From contig CAMUZR010000002.1 in NCBI GenBank assembly GCA_947165255.1, positions 1-64,000 of the forward strand: a stretch of 64,000 nucleotides of DNA, written 5' to 3'. The DNA is from an uncultured Bacteroidales bacterium (GTDB taxonomy: Bacteria > Bacteroidota > Bacteroidia > Bacteroidales > P3). The translations under genes and the position numbers were made by a program. Numbering within the stretch: the stretch's first letter is position 1; the number at the start of each line of letters is the position of its first letter. The notes under the pieces were generated by a model. That model worked only from the letters and a program-made list of their open reading frames with translations, searched no databases and was not told the origin of the DNA. Positions 16,393 to 24,088 of this stretch are shown here, piece by piece.

Positions 16393-16956
16393 CTAGAGAG
16401 CTTCGATGGCCTTGGCAATATCTTCTGAGATACGCTTGATGTCGCCCAGGCCGTTAATTTTCACCTCTTTGCCCTGCTTGCTATAGTAGTCGGCAACGGG
16501 CAGGGTCTTGTTCTCGTACTCCACGAGGCGGTTCTTAATGGTTTCCTCGTTGTCGTCGCTGCGGCCGCTGACCTTGGCGCGTTCGAGCATGCGGTGGATA
16601 AGCTCCTCGCGGGGTACGTCGAGGCGAACCATGCAGGTGAGCGAGCGGCCGTGTTTGGCCAGCAGTTGGTCGAGCACCTCGGCCTGTGCCACGGTGCGGG
16701 GGAAGCCGTCGAAAAGAATGCCCTTGGTGTCGCGGGCGATGGCGTTGTCCATCATCTCGATAACGATGTCGTCGCTCACCAGCTGGCCGGCGTCCATAAT
16801 GTCCTTAATACGTTTGCCCAGGTCGGTCTGGTCCTTGATTTCCTTGCGCAGGAGGTCGCCGGTGGAGATGTGGGTGAGGCCGAATTTCTCGACGATAAAG
16901 TCGCTCTGAGTGCCCTTGCCGGCGCCGGGGGCGCCAAAAATGACAATATTTTTCAT
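16393..16956 (-). CDS. adk: Adenylate kinase (short form)
   Basis: A 187-residue kinase that interconverts ATP + AMP and 2 ADP. The P-loop GAPGAGKGTQ lies at 8-17. AMP-binding and core motifs follow (TGDLLRKEI, LFDGFPRTVAQAE). The LID is the short type (RAKVSGRSDDNEETIKNRL) with no zinc cysteines. I used the Met at 16956 rather than nine codons upstream, because MKNIVIFGAPGAGKG is the standard N-terminus. The gene starts 19 bp after the stop of the FKBP gene. Confidence 0.97.
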   Translation of the reverse strand: MKNIVIFGAPGAGKGTQSDFIVEKFGLTHISTGDLLRKEIKDQTDLGKRIKDIMDAGQLVSDDIVIEMMDNAIARDTKGILFDGFPRTVAQAEVLDQLLAKHGRSLTCMVRLDVPREELIHRMLERAKVSGRSDDNEETIKNRLVEYENKTLPVADYYSKQGKEVKINGLGDIKRISEDIAKAIEAL

Positions 16957-16975
16957 TGTGTTCAAGTTTAGGGTC

Positions 16976-17890
16976 TTATTCAACAGAAACGATGGTGAGG
17001 TCGAAAGTGAGGGGGCTGTAGGGCATGATGTCCTGACCGGCGCCGCGGGGGCCGTAGGCCAGTTCGGAGGGGATAACCAGGGTGATCTCGCTGCCGGCGG
17101 GCTGACCCATCACGCCTTCTTCCCAACCCTTAATCATCGACTGAGCGCCGACGACATACTCAAGGGGTTTATACTCGCGGCCTTCCATATACTTATTGGC
17201 AGCCTTGGCATCGGCCTCGCGGCTGGTGTCGAAAATGGTGCCGTCCAGCAGGCGGCCGGTGTAGTCGATGGCAACCTTCTTGCCGGTGGCCACCTTGGCG
17301 CCCGTGCCTTTCTTCTTCACAATCACGTACAGACCCGATTTGGTGGGTTTGGCGGTGATGTTGTTGTCGGCGATGTACTTCTGGATGGCGGCGGGCTCGT
17401 CAGTCTTGCGCTGCTCCATCTCCTGCATGAAGTTGGCCTGCTCCTGGGCCAGCTCGTCCTTCGTAACGATGTCGTTCAGGACAATCTCATAGTAAAGGTA
17501 CTGGCCCTTGCCTGACTGATAGCCCTGGGGCATCTGGCCGGGCTGCATGAATTTGGCAACCGAGTCGGCCGCAATTTTGAAGACAGCCTTGTCGCCCACG
17601 TGCATCATGAGCAGGCCTTCCTGAATGTCGCCCTTGAACATGGGGGTTTCGGCAACCTGGAAGATACGGTCGGGATGGCCCACATTGGTGAAGAGGGTGT
17701 CGTTCTCGAGGCGCAGGATGAGCTCGCCCACCAGCAAGTCGCCGGCATTGGGCTGCTGGCCGTCGGAAACGATGTTCTCAAAACGGTAGAGAAGGCCGTT
17801 TTCGGTCTTCTTGAAATTGTTTTTGTTGCAAGCCGTGAAAAGAACGGCGCAGGTCATTGCTACGATAGCAAAAGATAAGATTTTTTTCAT
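16976..17890 (-). CDS. FKBP-type peptidyl-prolyl isomerase lipoprotein
   Basis: A 304-residue lipoprotein (signal peptide with lipobox LFTAC, Cys21). It has a degenerate N-terminal FKBP-like half (GDLLVGELILRLENDT..., VGDKAVFKI) and a complete C-terminal FKBP domain: VAIDYTGRLLDGTIFDTS, GWEEGVMGQPAGSEITLVIP and LAYGPRGAG. Family members catalyse proline isomerisation and chaperone secreted proteins in the periplasm. The 21-codon upstream extension lacks a signal peptide, so I set the start at 17890. It precedes adk in the same leftward unit. Confidence 0.93.
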   Translation of the reverse strand: MKKILSFAIVAMTCAVLFTACNKNNFKKTENGLLYRFENIVSDGQQPNAGDLLVGELILRLENDTLFTNVGHPDRIFQVAETPMFKGDIQEGLLMMHVGDKAVFKIAADSVAKFMQPGQMPQGYQSGKGQYLYYEIVLNDIVTKDELAQEQANFMQEMEQRKTDEPAAIQKYIADNNITAKPTKSGLYVIVKKKGTGAKVATGKKVAIDYTGRLLDGTIFDTSREADAKAANKYMEGREYKPLEYVVGAQSMIKGWEEGVMGQPAGSEITLVIPSELAYGPRGAGQDIMPYSPLTFDLTIVSVE

Positions 17891-17949
17891 CTTGAAAGAA
17901 TGTGTTGTGTTTTTGTTATTATAATTAATATGTATTCTAAAATATAAAA

Positions 17950-18474
17950 TCACAATTTAGCGACATCCGTCACATTATAAATAATCACCGTGCGCGAGGG
18001 CACCCGGTCGCCGTCGCCCACCACGCCGTAGGCACTGTTCGAGGGGGCTATGAGAAAAGCCTTGCTGCCATAGCGCATCTGCTGCAGCAGGTCGTCCAGC
18101 GCCGCCGTCACCTCTCGGCGGCCCACCGTCAGGGTGTCCACCTGGTGCGTGTAGAAAGGGGTGCCGTCCAGCCCTTCCAGACGGTAGGCCACCCGCACCC
18201 GCTCGTTGGGCAGGATGGGGTCGCCGCCCCCCTGCTCATACAGGTAGTAGCAGGCCCCCGAGGGGAGCTGCCGCACACTCCATCCGCGCCGCTGCACGTA
18301 GCTCTCAATCTGAGTGGCCTCCGACTGTATCACCACGCGGTTGGCGTTGATCATGTTCTCCTTCACCCTTTCGCTTTGCTCGGGCTGCAGCTCCACCACC
18401 GGGGTGCGGTCGCCGCACGAGGCCGCAAGCGCCGCCGTCAGGGTCAGGGACAGAATATTTAGTAGCTTTCTCAT
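17950..18474 (-). CDS. FKBP-type lipoprotein, GldI-like
   Basis: A 174-residue lipoprotein with lipobox ALAASC (Cys20). The C-terminal half has FKBP features (RVRVAYRLEGLDGTPFYTH, AFLIAPSNSAYGVVGDGDRVPSRT). This matches the small PPIase-type lipoproteins related to GldI, which in gliding Bacteroidota support motility and surface secretion. Its ATG overlaps the stop of the DHH gene (ATGA), so translation is coupled. The start at 18474 gives a clean signal peptide; the longer frame adds a Pro/Gly-rich stretch that belongs to the overlapping DHH gene. Confidence 0.85.
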   Translation of the reverse strand: MRKLLNILSLTLTAALAASCGDRTPVVELQPEQSERVKENMINANRVVIQSEATQIESYVQRRGWSVRQLPSGACYYLYEQGGGDPILPNERVRVAYRLEGLDGTPFYTHQVDTLTVGRREVTAALDDLLQQMRYGSKAFLIAPSNSAYGVVGDGDRVPSRTVIIYNVTDVAKL

Positions 18475-19535
18475 TCGTTCATAATAATATCGGCCGATGG
18501 CAGGTTGTTCACCCCCAGCAGGTGGCGCACCCTGTCGAGCGTCTTGGCCAGCGGCCAGGGGCAAGTGGCACCGGCGGCCTTGGTGTGTCCGCCGCCGCCC
18601 AGCTGGGCGGCCAGGGCGTTCACGTCGCCCTCCTTGCAGCGCAGCGACACCTTCGTGCGCCCCACCTCCTCGCGCAGGAGGGCGCCCACCGTAATGTCCT
18701 CCATCATAAGGGTATAGTTCACCAGCCCCTCCATGTCCTCGCCCCCGATGCCGAAACGGCGCTGGTCATCCAGCGAGAAGGCGAAGAGGGCCGTCTTCTG
18801 CAGCAGATACACCTGCAGGCGCTGGCTCAGGGCAAAGCCGTAGAAACGCATACGGTTCAGCGTGAAGGTATTGGCAATGCGGTTGTGAATGTCGGCCGGG
18901 TCAATGTCGTAGCTCACCAGCAGAGCCGCCGCCTCGAAGCAGTCGGGCTGGCTGCAGCTGAAGGCAAAGCCGCCCGTGTCGGTGCGCAGGCCCGTGTATA
19001 AGCAGCGCGCAATGTCCGAGTTGAAATCACTACGGCCGTAAATAGACTTTATAAGCCACGTCACGTACTCGCACGTGCTGGAAATCTGCGGGTCGGAAAA
19101 AATCAGCCCAAACTCCTTTCGGTCGGGGTCGTGGTGATGGTCGATAAGCACCTTGCGCCCCTTTGCTCTCAGAAACGTCTTCTGAAGCTTGTCGAGACGC
19201 GAGGAGCTGCCAAAGTCGAGACAGAAAATAAGGTCAGCGGTGAGCAGCAGCTGCCTGCACCTGTGCGGCTCTTCATCGGCCGAAAGGATGCGGTCGGCCC
19301 CGGGCAGCCAGCGGAAATTGCGTGGGCAGCCGTTGGGCAGTATGGGAGTGATCGAGAGGGCATTGTGGGCCTCCTGCTCCAGCAGCATCGTCATCCCCAG
19401 CAGGCTGCCGCAGGCGTCGCCGTCGGCATTCATGTGCGACAACAATACAATTCGGCGCGCCTCGGGAAGCCAAGTGCGGAACGTCGCAATATTTTGTGTG
19501 TCAGAATCTTCAATGTGGGTAGAATATCCTCTCAT
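18471..19535 (-). CDS. DHH-family phosphoesterase (NrnA-like)
   Basis: A 354-residue protein of the DHH/DHHA1 type, like NrnA (nanoRNase/pAp phosphatase). The N-terminal metal-binding motifs are LSHMNADGDACGS (about 33-45), DLIFCLDFGSSSR and the signature DHHHD near 132. The C-terminal DHHA1 domain has the nucleotide-binding GGGGHTKAAGA. The family degrades 2-5-mer RNA or pAp in the cytoplasm. It heads the leftward cluster (DHH, GldI-like, FKBP, adk...) and has its own -7 element at 19553-19560. Confidence 0.93.
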   Translation of the reverse strand: MRGYSTHIEDSDTQNIATFRTWLPEARRIVLLSHMNADGDACGSLLGMTMLLEQEAHNALSITPILPNGCPRNFRWLPGADRILSADEEPHRCRQLLLTADLIFCLDFGSSSRLDKLQKTFLRAKGRKVLIDHHHDPDRKEFGLIFSDPQISSTCEYVTWLIKSIYGRSDFNSDIARCLYTGLRTDTGGFAFSCSQPDCFEAAALLVSYDIDPADIHNRIANTFTLNRMRFYGFALSQRLQVYLLQKTALFAFSLDDQRRFGIGGEDMEGLVNYTLMMEDITVGALLREEVGRTKVSLRCKEGDVNALAAQLGGGGHTKAAGATCPWPLAKTLDRVRHLLGVNNLPSADIIMNE

Positions 19536-19552
19536 AGCTTTTTAATAGCTTG

Positions 19553-19560
19553 CAAAAATA
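19553..19560 (-). promoter_or_regulatory. -7 element for the leftward DHH-adk cluster
   Basis: TATTTTTG on the minus strand, 17 bp before the ATG at 19535, preceded by an A-tract and TCG. It faces away from the promoter at 19615, so the 137-bp gap is a divergent promoter region. Confidence 0.75.
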
Positions 19561-19590
19561 CGATTTTTTTATGGATTCCAATAAGTTTTT

Positions 19591-19622
19591 TTGTGCCGTT
19601 CTTAAAAAAAGTCGTATTTTTG
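19591..19622 (+). promoter_or_regulatory. Promoter for the DPP5-like peptidase
   Basis: TTG (19591-19593), a 21-bp spacer with AAAAAAAGTCG, then TATTTTTG (19615-19622). The ATG is at 19673. The AAAAAAAGTCGTATTTTTGCA block recurs almost unchanged at 30.9 kb. Confidence 0.7.
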
Positions 19623-19672
19623 CAAAAATTATCAATCCCCGCCGTGGCAGAAATAGATAGAAACACAGCAAT

Positions 19673-21772
19673 ATGAAGAAATTAGTAATCCTTTCGGCAG
19701 CCGCACTGGTGCTTACCGTGGGCTGCAAACGCGCCGAAGTAAAAACCGAAACAATCATCGGCGCACCCGAAGTCACCGTCCAAGACGGCCGTTTCACCCC
19801 CGAAGTCATGTGGTCCCTGGGCAAGATGGGCGAATTTGCCGTCAGCCCCGACGGCAGCCGCGTGGTCTACGCCAACACCTACTACGACATCGACGCCAAC
19901 AAAGGCAACGCCGAACTCTACTGCATCCCCACCGAAGGCGAGCAGCAGGATCCCGTGCGCCTGACCAACACCAACCAAAGCGAGTTCAACCCCGTCTGGC
20001 AGGACGACAACACCCTCCTCTTCGCCCGCGGCAGCGACATCGTTAGAATGGACCTCGACAAACGCACCGAAACCGTCGTCGCCACCATCGAGGGCGGCCT
20101 CGAAGGCTTCAAACTCTCGCCCGACGGCAAGCAGATACTCTACATCAGCGACCTCCCCGTGCGCCGTCCCGACGACATACAGCGCCTCTATGCCGGCCTC
20201 GACCAAACCACCGGCCGCATCAACGAAGACCTCATGTACCGCCACTGGGACAGCTGGGTCGACGAATACCCCCACATCTTCCTCGCCCCCTACCAGGACG
20301 GCAAACTCCAGACCGCCAGCGCCGTTGACATCATCGGCTCCGACAACGCCTACGAGTGCCCCATGCGTCCCTGGGGCGGCGTGGAACAGTTCAACTTCTC
20401 GCCCGACGGCAGCCGCATCGCCTACACCTGCCGCAAGAAAACCGGCAAGGACTACTCCCTCAGCACCAACAGCGACATCTACCTCTACACCATCGCCAAC
20501 GGCCAGACCGTCAACCTCAGCCAAGGCATCATGGGCTACGACCAGAACCCCGTCTTCAGCCACGACGGCAAAAAGATAGCCTGGGAAAGCATGGAACACG
20601 ACGGCTACGAGAGCGACAAACTGCGCCTCATGGTGGCCGACCTCGCCACAGGTGAGCGCACCGACTACACCGAAGCCTTCGACTACGGCGTCAGCTCCAT
20701 CAGCTGGACCGACGACGACAGCGAAATCCTCGCCGTGGTCATGTACCGCGGCATGAACGAAGTCTTCGCCTTCAAACTTGCCGACAAAACCATCCGCCAG
20801 GTCACCAAAGCCCAGCACGACATCAACGGCTTCGCCCTCCACGGCGGCAGCCTCTACGCCAACGAAGTCAGCCACCAGCACCCCTCCGAAATCTTCAAAT
20901 ACACCGTCGCCGACACCCACCAGACCGGCCGCCAGCTCAGCGCCATCAACACCGAAGTGCTCAGCCAAGTGCGCATGGGCCGCAGCGAGGAACGCTGGAT
21001 ACCCACCTCCGACGGCAAGCAGATGCTCGTCTGGCTCATCTACCCCTACGACTACGACAGCACCAAGACCTATCCCGCCCTCCTCTTCTGCGAAGGCGGC
21101 CCCCAAAGCATGGTCAGCCAGTTCTGGAGCACCCGCTGGAACTTCGAAGTCATGAGCGGCGCCGGCTACTTCGTCATCGCCCCCAACCGCCGCGGCTGCC
21201 CCGGCTTCGGCACCGCCTGGTGTGAGGAAATCAGCGGCGACTACGGCGGACTCTGCATGAAGGACTACATGGCCGCCACCGACTACTTCGCCAAAAACAT
21301 GCCCCAAATCGACCCCGAACGCATCGGCGCCTGCGGCGCCTCCTTCGGAGCCTACAGCATCTACTGGCTCGCCGGCCACAACGAGAACCACCGCTTCAAA
21401 GCCTTCCTGGCCCACAACGGCATGTTCAACCTCCAGCAGCAGTGCCTCGAAACCGAGGAATACTGGTTCACCAACTGGGACCTCGGCGGCCCCTACTGGG
21501 TCAAAAACGCCAAGACCGCCCACTCCTACGCCAACTCGCCCCACCTCTTTGTCGACAAGTGGAACACCCCCATCTGCGTGGTCCACAGCGAATTCGACTT
21601 CCGCATCGTAGCCTCGCAGGGCATGGCTGCCTACAATGCCGCCAAACTCCGCGGCCTCGACGCCCGCTACCTCTACTTCCCCGACGAAACCCACTGGGTC
21701 CTCCGTCCGCAGAACAGCCTCCTCTGGCATCGCAACTTCATCGACTGGTTCGACAAATACCTCAAGAAATAA
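19673..21772 (+). CDS. S9 prolyl-oligopeptidase family peptidase, DPP5-like lipoprotein
   Basis: A 699-residue serine peptidase. A lipobox LTVGC gives Cys18, so it is probably lipid-anchored in the periplasm. A beta-propeller with FSPDGSRI-type WD/PD40 repeats fills about residues 45-430. The alpha/beta-hydrolase domain carries GASFGAYS with Ser557, Asp642 (SEFDF) and His674 (DETHWV). These are each 15 residues beyond the triad I recall for Porphyromonas gingivalis DPP5, and PNRRGCPGFGTAW is shared. DPP5 releases dipeptides from the N-terminus of peptides, feeding amino-acid fermentation. It is monocistronic, with its own promoter and terminator. Coding is strongly C-ended at third positions. 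Confidence 0.92.
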   Translation: MKKLVILSAAALVLTVGCKRAEVKTETIIGAPEVTVQDGRFTPEVMWSLGKMGEFAVSPDGSRVVYANTYYDIDANKGNAELYCIPTEGEQQDPVRLTNTNQSEFNPVWQDDNTLLFARGSDIVRMDLDKRTETVVATIEGGLEGFKLSPDGKQILYISDLPVRRPDDIQRLYAGLDQTTGRINEDLMYRHWDSWVDEYPHIFLAPYQDGKLQTASAVDIIGSDNAYECPMRPWGGVEQFNFSPDGSRIAYTCRKKTGKDYSLSTNSDIYLYTIANGQTVNLSQGIMGYDQNPVFSHDGKKIAWESMEHDGYESDKLRLMVADLATGERTDYTEAFDYGVSSISWTDDDSEILAVVMYRGMNEVFAFKLADKTIRQVTKAQHDINGFALHGGSLYANEVSHQHPSEIFKYTVADTHQTGRQLSAINTEVLSQVRMGRSEERWIPTSDGKQMLVWLIYPYDYDSTKTYPALLFCEGGPQSMVSQFWSTRWNFEVMSGAGYFVIAPNRRGCPGFGTAWCEEISGDYGGLCMKDYMAATDYFAKNMPQIDPERIGACGASFGAYSIYWLAGHNENHRFKAFLAHNGMFNLQQQCLETEEYWFTNWDLGGPYWVKNAKTAHSYANSPHLFVDKWNTPICVVHSEFDFRIVASQGMAAYNAAKLRGLDARYLYFPDETHWVLRPQNSLLWHRNFIDWFDKYLKK

Positions 21773-21800
21773 CCCCGCCCCAACAAGGCGCAAACCCTCA

Positions 21801-21831
21801 AGCGGTGTCCCCTCAGGGCACCGCTTTTTTC
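21801..21831 (+). terminator. Terminator of the DPP5-like gene
   Basis: AGCGGTGtCCC-ctca-GGGCACCGCT followed by TTTTTT, 28 bp after the stop. Confidence 0.85.
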
Positions 21832-21832
21832 G

Positions 21833-21955
21833 TCGCCCCCCGCCACCCCCATGCCGCGCCCCCGCCCCGCCGCCGCCACCCCCATGCCGCGCCGCCATGC
21901 CCAGCGCGAACCCCCAGTACATCCTCTATAGTTCCTCTATAGTTCGCCTATGGTT
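21833..21955 (+). repeat. Dispersed intergenic element, copy B
   Basis: A C-rich tract (repeated GCCRCCCCCATGCCGCG-like text at 21836-21900) precedes the motif CCTCTATAGTTCCTCTATAG with TTCGCCTATGG at 21924-21954. It lies in the 406-bp gap between the DPP5-like and OmpA-like genes. The rest of the gap (21956-22120) is GC-rich, with no gene seen. Confidence 0.6.
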
Positions 21956-22128
21956 CTTCCATTGCGCAACCAAGAACCGAAGGGCAGTCGCAGGCCGCCG
22001 GCAGGGCGCAGGGCAGCCCCAGGGAACAGGCGCCGAGTGGCAGGCGCGGAGCGGCCGTGGGGGAGGCCATTTCGGATGCACTTTTTTGCCTTTTTGAAAA
22101 AAAAAGTGGATAATTCAAAAAAACTTCG

Positions 22129-22136
22129 TATTTTTG
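22129..22136 (+). promoter_or_regulatory. -7 element of the OmpA-domain gene
   Basis: TATTTTTG preceded by AAAAAAACTTCG, 42 bp before the ATG at 22179. No clear -33 element. Confidence 0.65.
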
Positions 22137-22178
22137 CTCTTTGAAATATAATGCGAAAATTAATACACTAATATAGGT

Positions 22179-23606
22179 ATGAAACGTTTTTTAATTGCCT
22201 TACTCGCTTGTACTCTGTTGTTTAGCTTTTGCGATGTGCAGGCGCAGAGTAAATCGAAGAGTTCGTCGAAATCGTCGAAAAAGAAGTCAGGTAAGAAAAA
22301 TAAAAAAGGTGCGAAGGAAGAACCCACCCTACAACTTACCACGCTGCCCTACAACAGCAACGACTGCATTTTTGCCATACCGCTGAGCGTGGACCAGACC
22401 TACGGCCCCACCACCGCTCCCCAGGGGGCAGGCCGCATCATGGAGGTGATGGCCGACAAGCGCCACCCCAACCTGCCCGAGTTCGAGCACAACGTGGTGT
22501 GGTACAAGTTCACCGTGCCCTACAACGGCAAGTTGGATATTGCCGTGACGCAACAGAACTTGGCCGACGACTACGACATGCTGGTGTACAAATACACCGA
22601 CGTATACTTCAGCAACCACATCCAGTGCAATAAGGTGCTGCCGGTGGCCGTGAACATGTCTGCCGTGGACAGCTCGCTGCTGGTGAAAAAGAAGAGGGAC
22701 GAAGTGCCCTCCACGGGCGACGCCAAGGCCGACTTGAAGGCCAAGCAGGAGGCCGCCAAGGCGCGCCGCGAGCAGGAGGCCCTGCAGGCCGCCATGGGCA
22801 CCATCGGCATGTATCACGACGCCGAGGACGTGATGCTCACTAAAAAGTCTACCAACCGCCACATCCGTTCCATCGACGTGCGCAAGGGCGAGGTGTACTA
22901 CATCATGCTGGACAACGTCACCCCCAAGGGTTCGGGCCACAGCATCAAGGTGTCCATCTTTGTCGACGCCTTCGAGGTGCCCGTCACCTTCTACGACCCC
23001 AAGATTCGCAAGAGCGTGGAGGTGAACCTGCAAATTCTTGAGAAGAATACCAACAACCGCGTGATTGTCAACAACGAGCGCTTCCGCGGAGGCCGCATCA
23101 AGTTCGTGCCGGGCTTCAACTACACCCTCTATGCCAAGCGCGATGGCTATTTTGCCATCCTCTTCGACTTCAACGCCGACCGCTTCAAGGAGGACACCCT
23201 GCTGCGCCTGCGCATGAACCGCGCCGAGCGGGGCACCGTCTACCCCATCACCAAGATTTATTTCGAGGACGAGTACAAGCTGCTCTCCGCCTCCGACTCC
23301 ACCCTCATGCCCTATGTGATGATGTTCAAGAACCACCCCGACGTCACCTTCACGGTGAAGGGCTGGGTGAAGACCTACGGCGTAGACCCGGAGCACGACC
23401 AGCTGGTGTCGCTCGAAAGGGCCAAGTCGGTTAAAGAGTTCTTTGTCAAAAACGGCATCCCCGAGGACCACATCAAGACCTCCGGCATGACCACCACCGA
23501 CATCAAGCGCGCCGCCACGGCTGCCTTCGACACGAAGAAAGTGGACGAGGAATTTGTCAGTATACAGCTGATTATCACCGCCGTGGGTGCCAAGGAGAAC
23601 CCCTGA
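22179..23606 (+). CDS. OmpA-domain envelope protein
   Basis: A 475-residue secreted protein. The signal peptide is MKRFLIALLACTLLFSFCDVQAQ, followed by a Lys/Ser-rich linker (about 24-45). The middle (about 50-300) looks like the bacterial pre-peptidase/Ig-like part of Bacteroidota OmpA proteins (VVWYKFTVPYNGKLDIAVTQ, YYIMLDNV). A helical, charged insert lies near 185-205. The C-terminal 110 residues are an OmpA-like peptidoglycan-binding domain (KIYFEDEYKLLSASDSTLMPYVMMFKNHPDVTFTVKGWV..., SLERAKSVKEFFVKNGI). It probably anchors the outer membrane to the cell wall. It has its own promoter and terminator. Confidence 0.88.
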   Translation: MKRFLIALLACTLLFSFCDVQAQSKSKSSSKSSKKKSGKKNKKGAKEEPTLQLTTLPYNSNDCIFAIPLSVDQTYGPTTAPQGAGRIMEVMADKRHPNLPEFEHNVVWYKFTVPYNGKLDIAVTQQNLADDYDMLVYKYTDVYFSNHIQCNKVLPVAVNMSAVDSSLLVKKKRDEVPSTGDAKADLKAKQEAAKARREQEALQAAMGTIGMYHDAEDVMLTKKSTNRHIRSIDVRKGEVYYIMLDNVTPKGSGHSIKVSIFVDAFEVPVTFYDPKIRKSVEVNLQILEKNTNNRVIVNNERFRGGRIKFVPGFNYTLYAKRDGYFAILFDFNADRFKEDTLLRLRMNRAERGTVYPITKIYFEDEYKLLSASDSTLMPYVMMFKNHPDVTFTVKGWVKTYGVDPEHDQLVSLERAKSVKEFFVKNGIPEDHIKTSGMTTTDIKRAATAAFDTKKVDEEFVSIQLIITAVGAKENP

Positions 23607-23639
23607 TCCGTGTAACTCCAGAATCAATGTAATATTCGA

Positions 23640-23666
23640 GGGAGCCGTGAGGCTCCCTTTTTTTTT
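23640..23666 (+). terminator. Terminator of the OmpA-domain gene
   Basis: GGGAGCC-gtga-GGCTCCC followed by nine T. Confidence 0.9.
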
Positions 23667-23844
23667 CGAACCGTCGGGCGGCCGAATGGCGCATGGCGTG
23701 TTGGGGCACTGCCTCTCAGAAACGGGGCGGACAGCGGGCAGTGGGGTTGTCCGGAGGTGGGTCTTGCCTTCTCTGGCAATGCGCCCTAGGGGCAGCGTTG
23801 GCTCCCTGTGGGCGGCGCTATGGCGTCCTTTCCCCCCTCTCTCC

Positions 23845-23940
23845 GAGGCGTTTGCCGCTCCCCTGCAGAGCGGAGCCGTATCACCGCCGACGCAGTCAAC
23901 CTGGTGCGTAAGAGGCGTTTGCCGCGCCCCTGCAGGGCGG
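23845..23940. repeat. 29-bp direct repeat pair in a gene-free GC-rich gap
   Basis: GAGGCGTTTGCCGCKCCCCT with GCAGRGCGG occurs at 23845-23873 and 23912-23940, differing at two positions. It lies in the 482-bp gap between the OmpA terminator and ppdK. No coding frame with family features is seen in the gap. Confidence 0.6.
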
Positions 23941-24020
23941 GGCGGAGGGCCGTGGCGGACGAAGGGGAGATGTGTTGAAATCTTTTTTATATTTTAATTA
24001 TATATATGGATTTTTTTTTG

Positions 24021-24028
24021 TATTTTTG
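24021..24028 (+). promoter_or_regulatory. -7 element of the ppdK gene
   Basis: TATTTTTG in an AT-rich stretch, 61 bp before the ATG at 24089. Confidence 0.65.
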
Positions 24029-24088
24029 CACTTTCATAGCATCTGTGTGAAATATAACAATTTATTAATAAACAATATTATAACTATT

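Noticed and set aside
19682-21922. 746-codon open frame opposite the DPP5-like gene
   Set aside because: It is an antisense shadow caused by the strong third-position C bias. The product is low-complexity (Val/Gly/Ala-rich) without family motifs, while the plus strand encodes a clear S9 peptidase.
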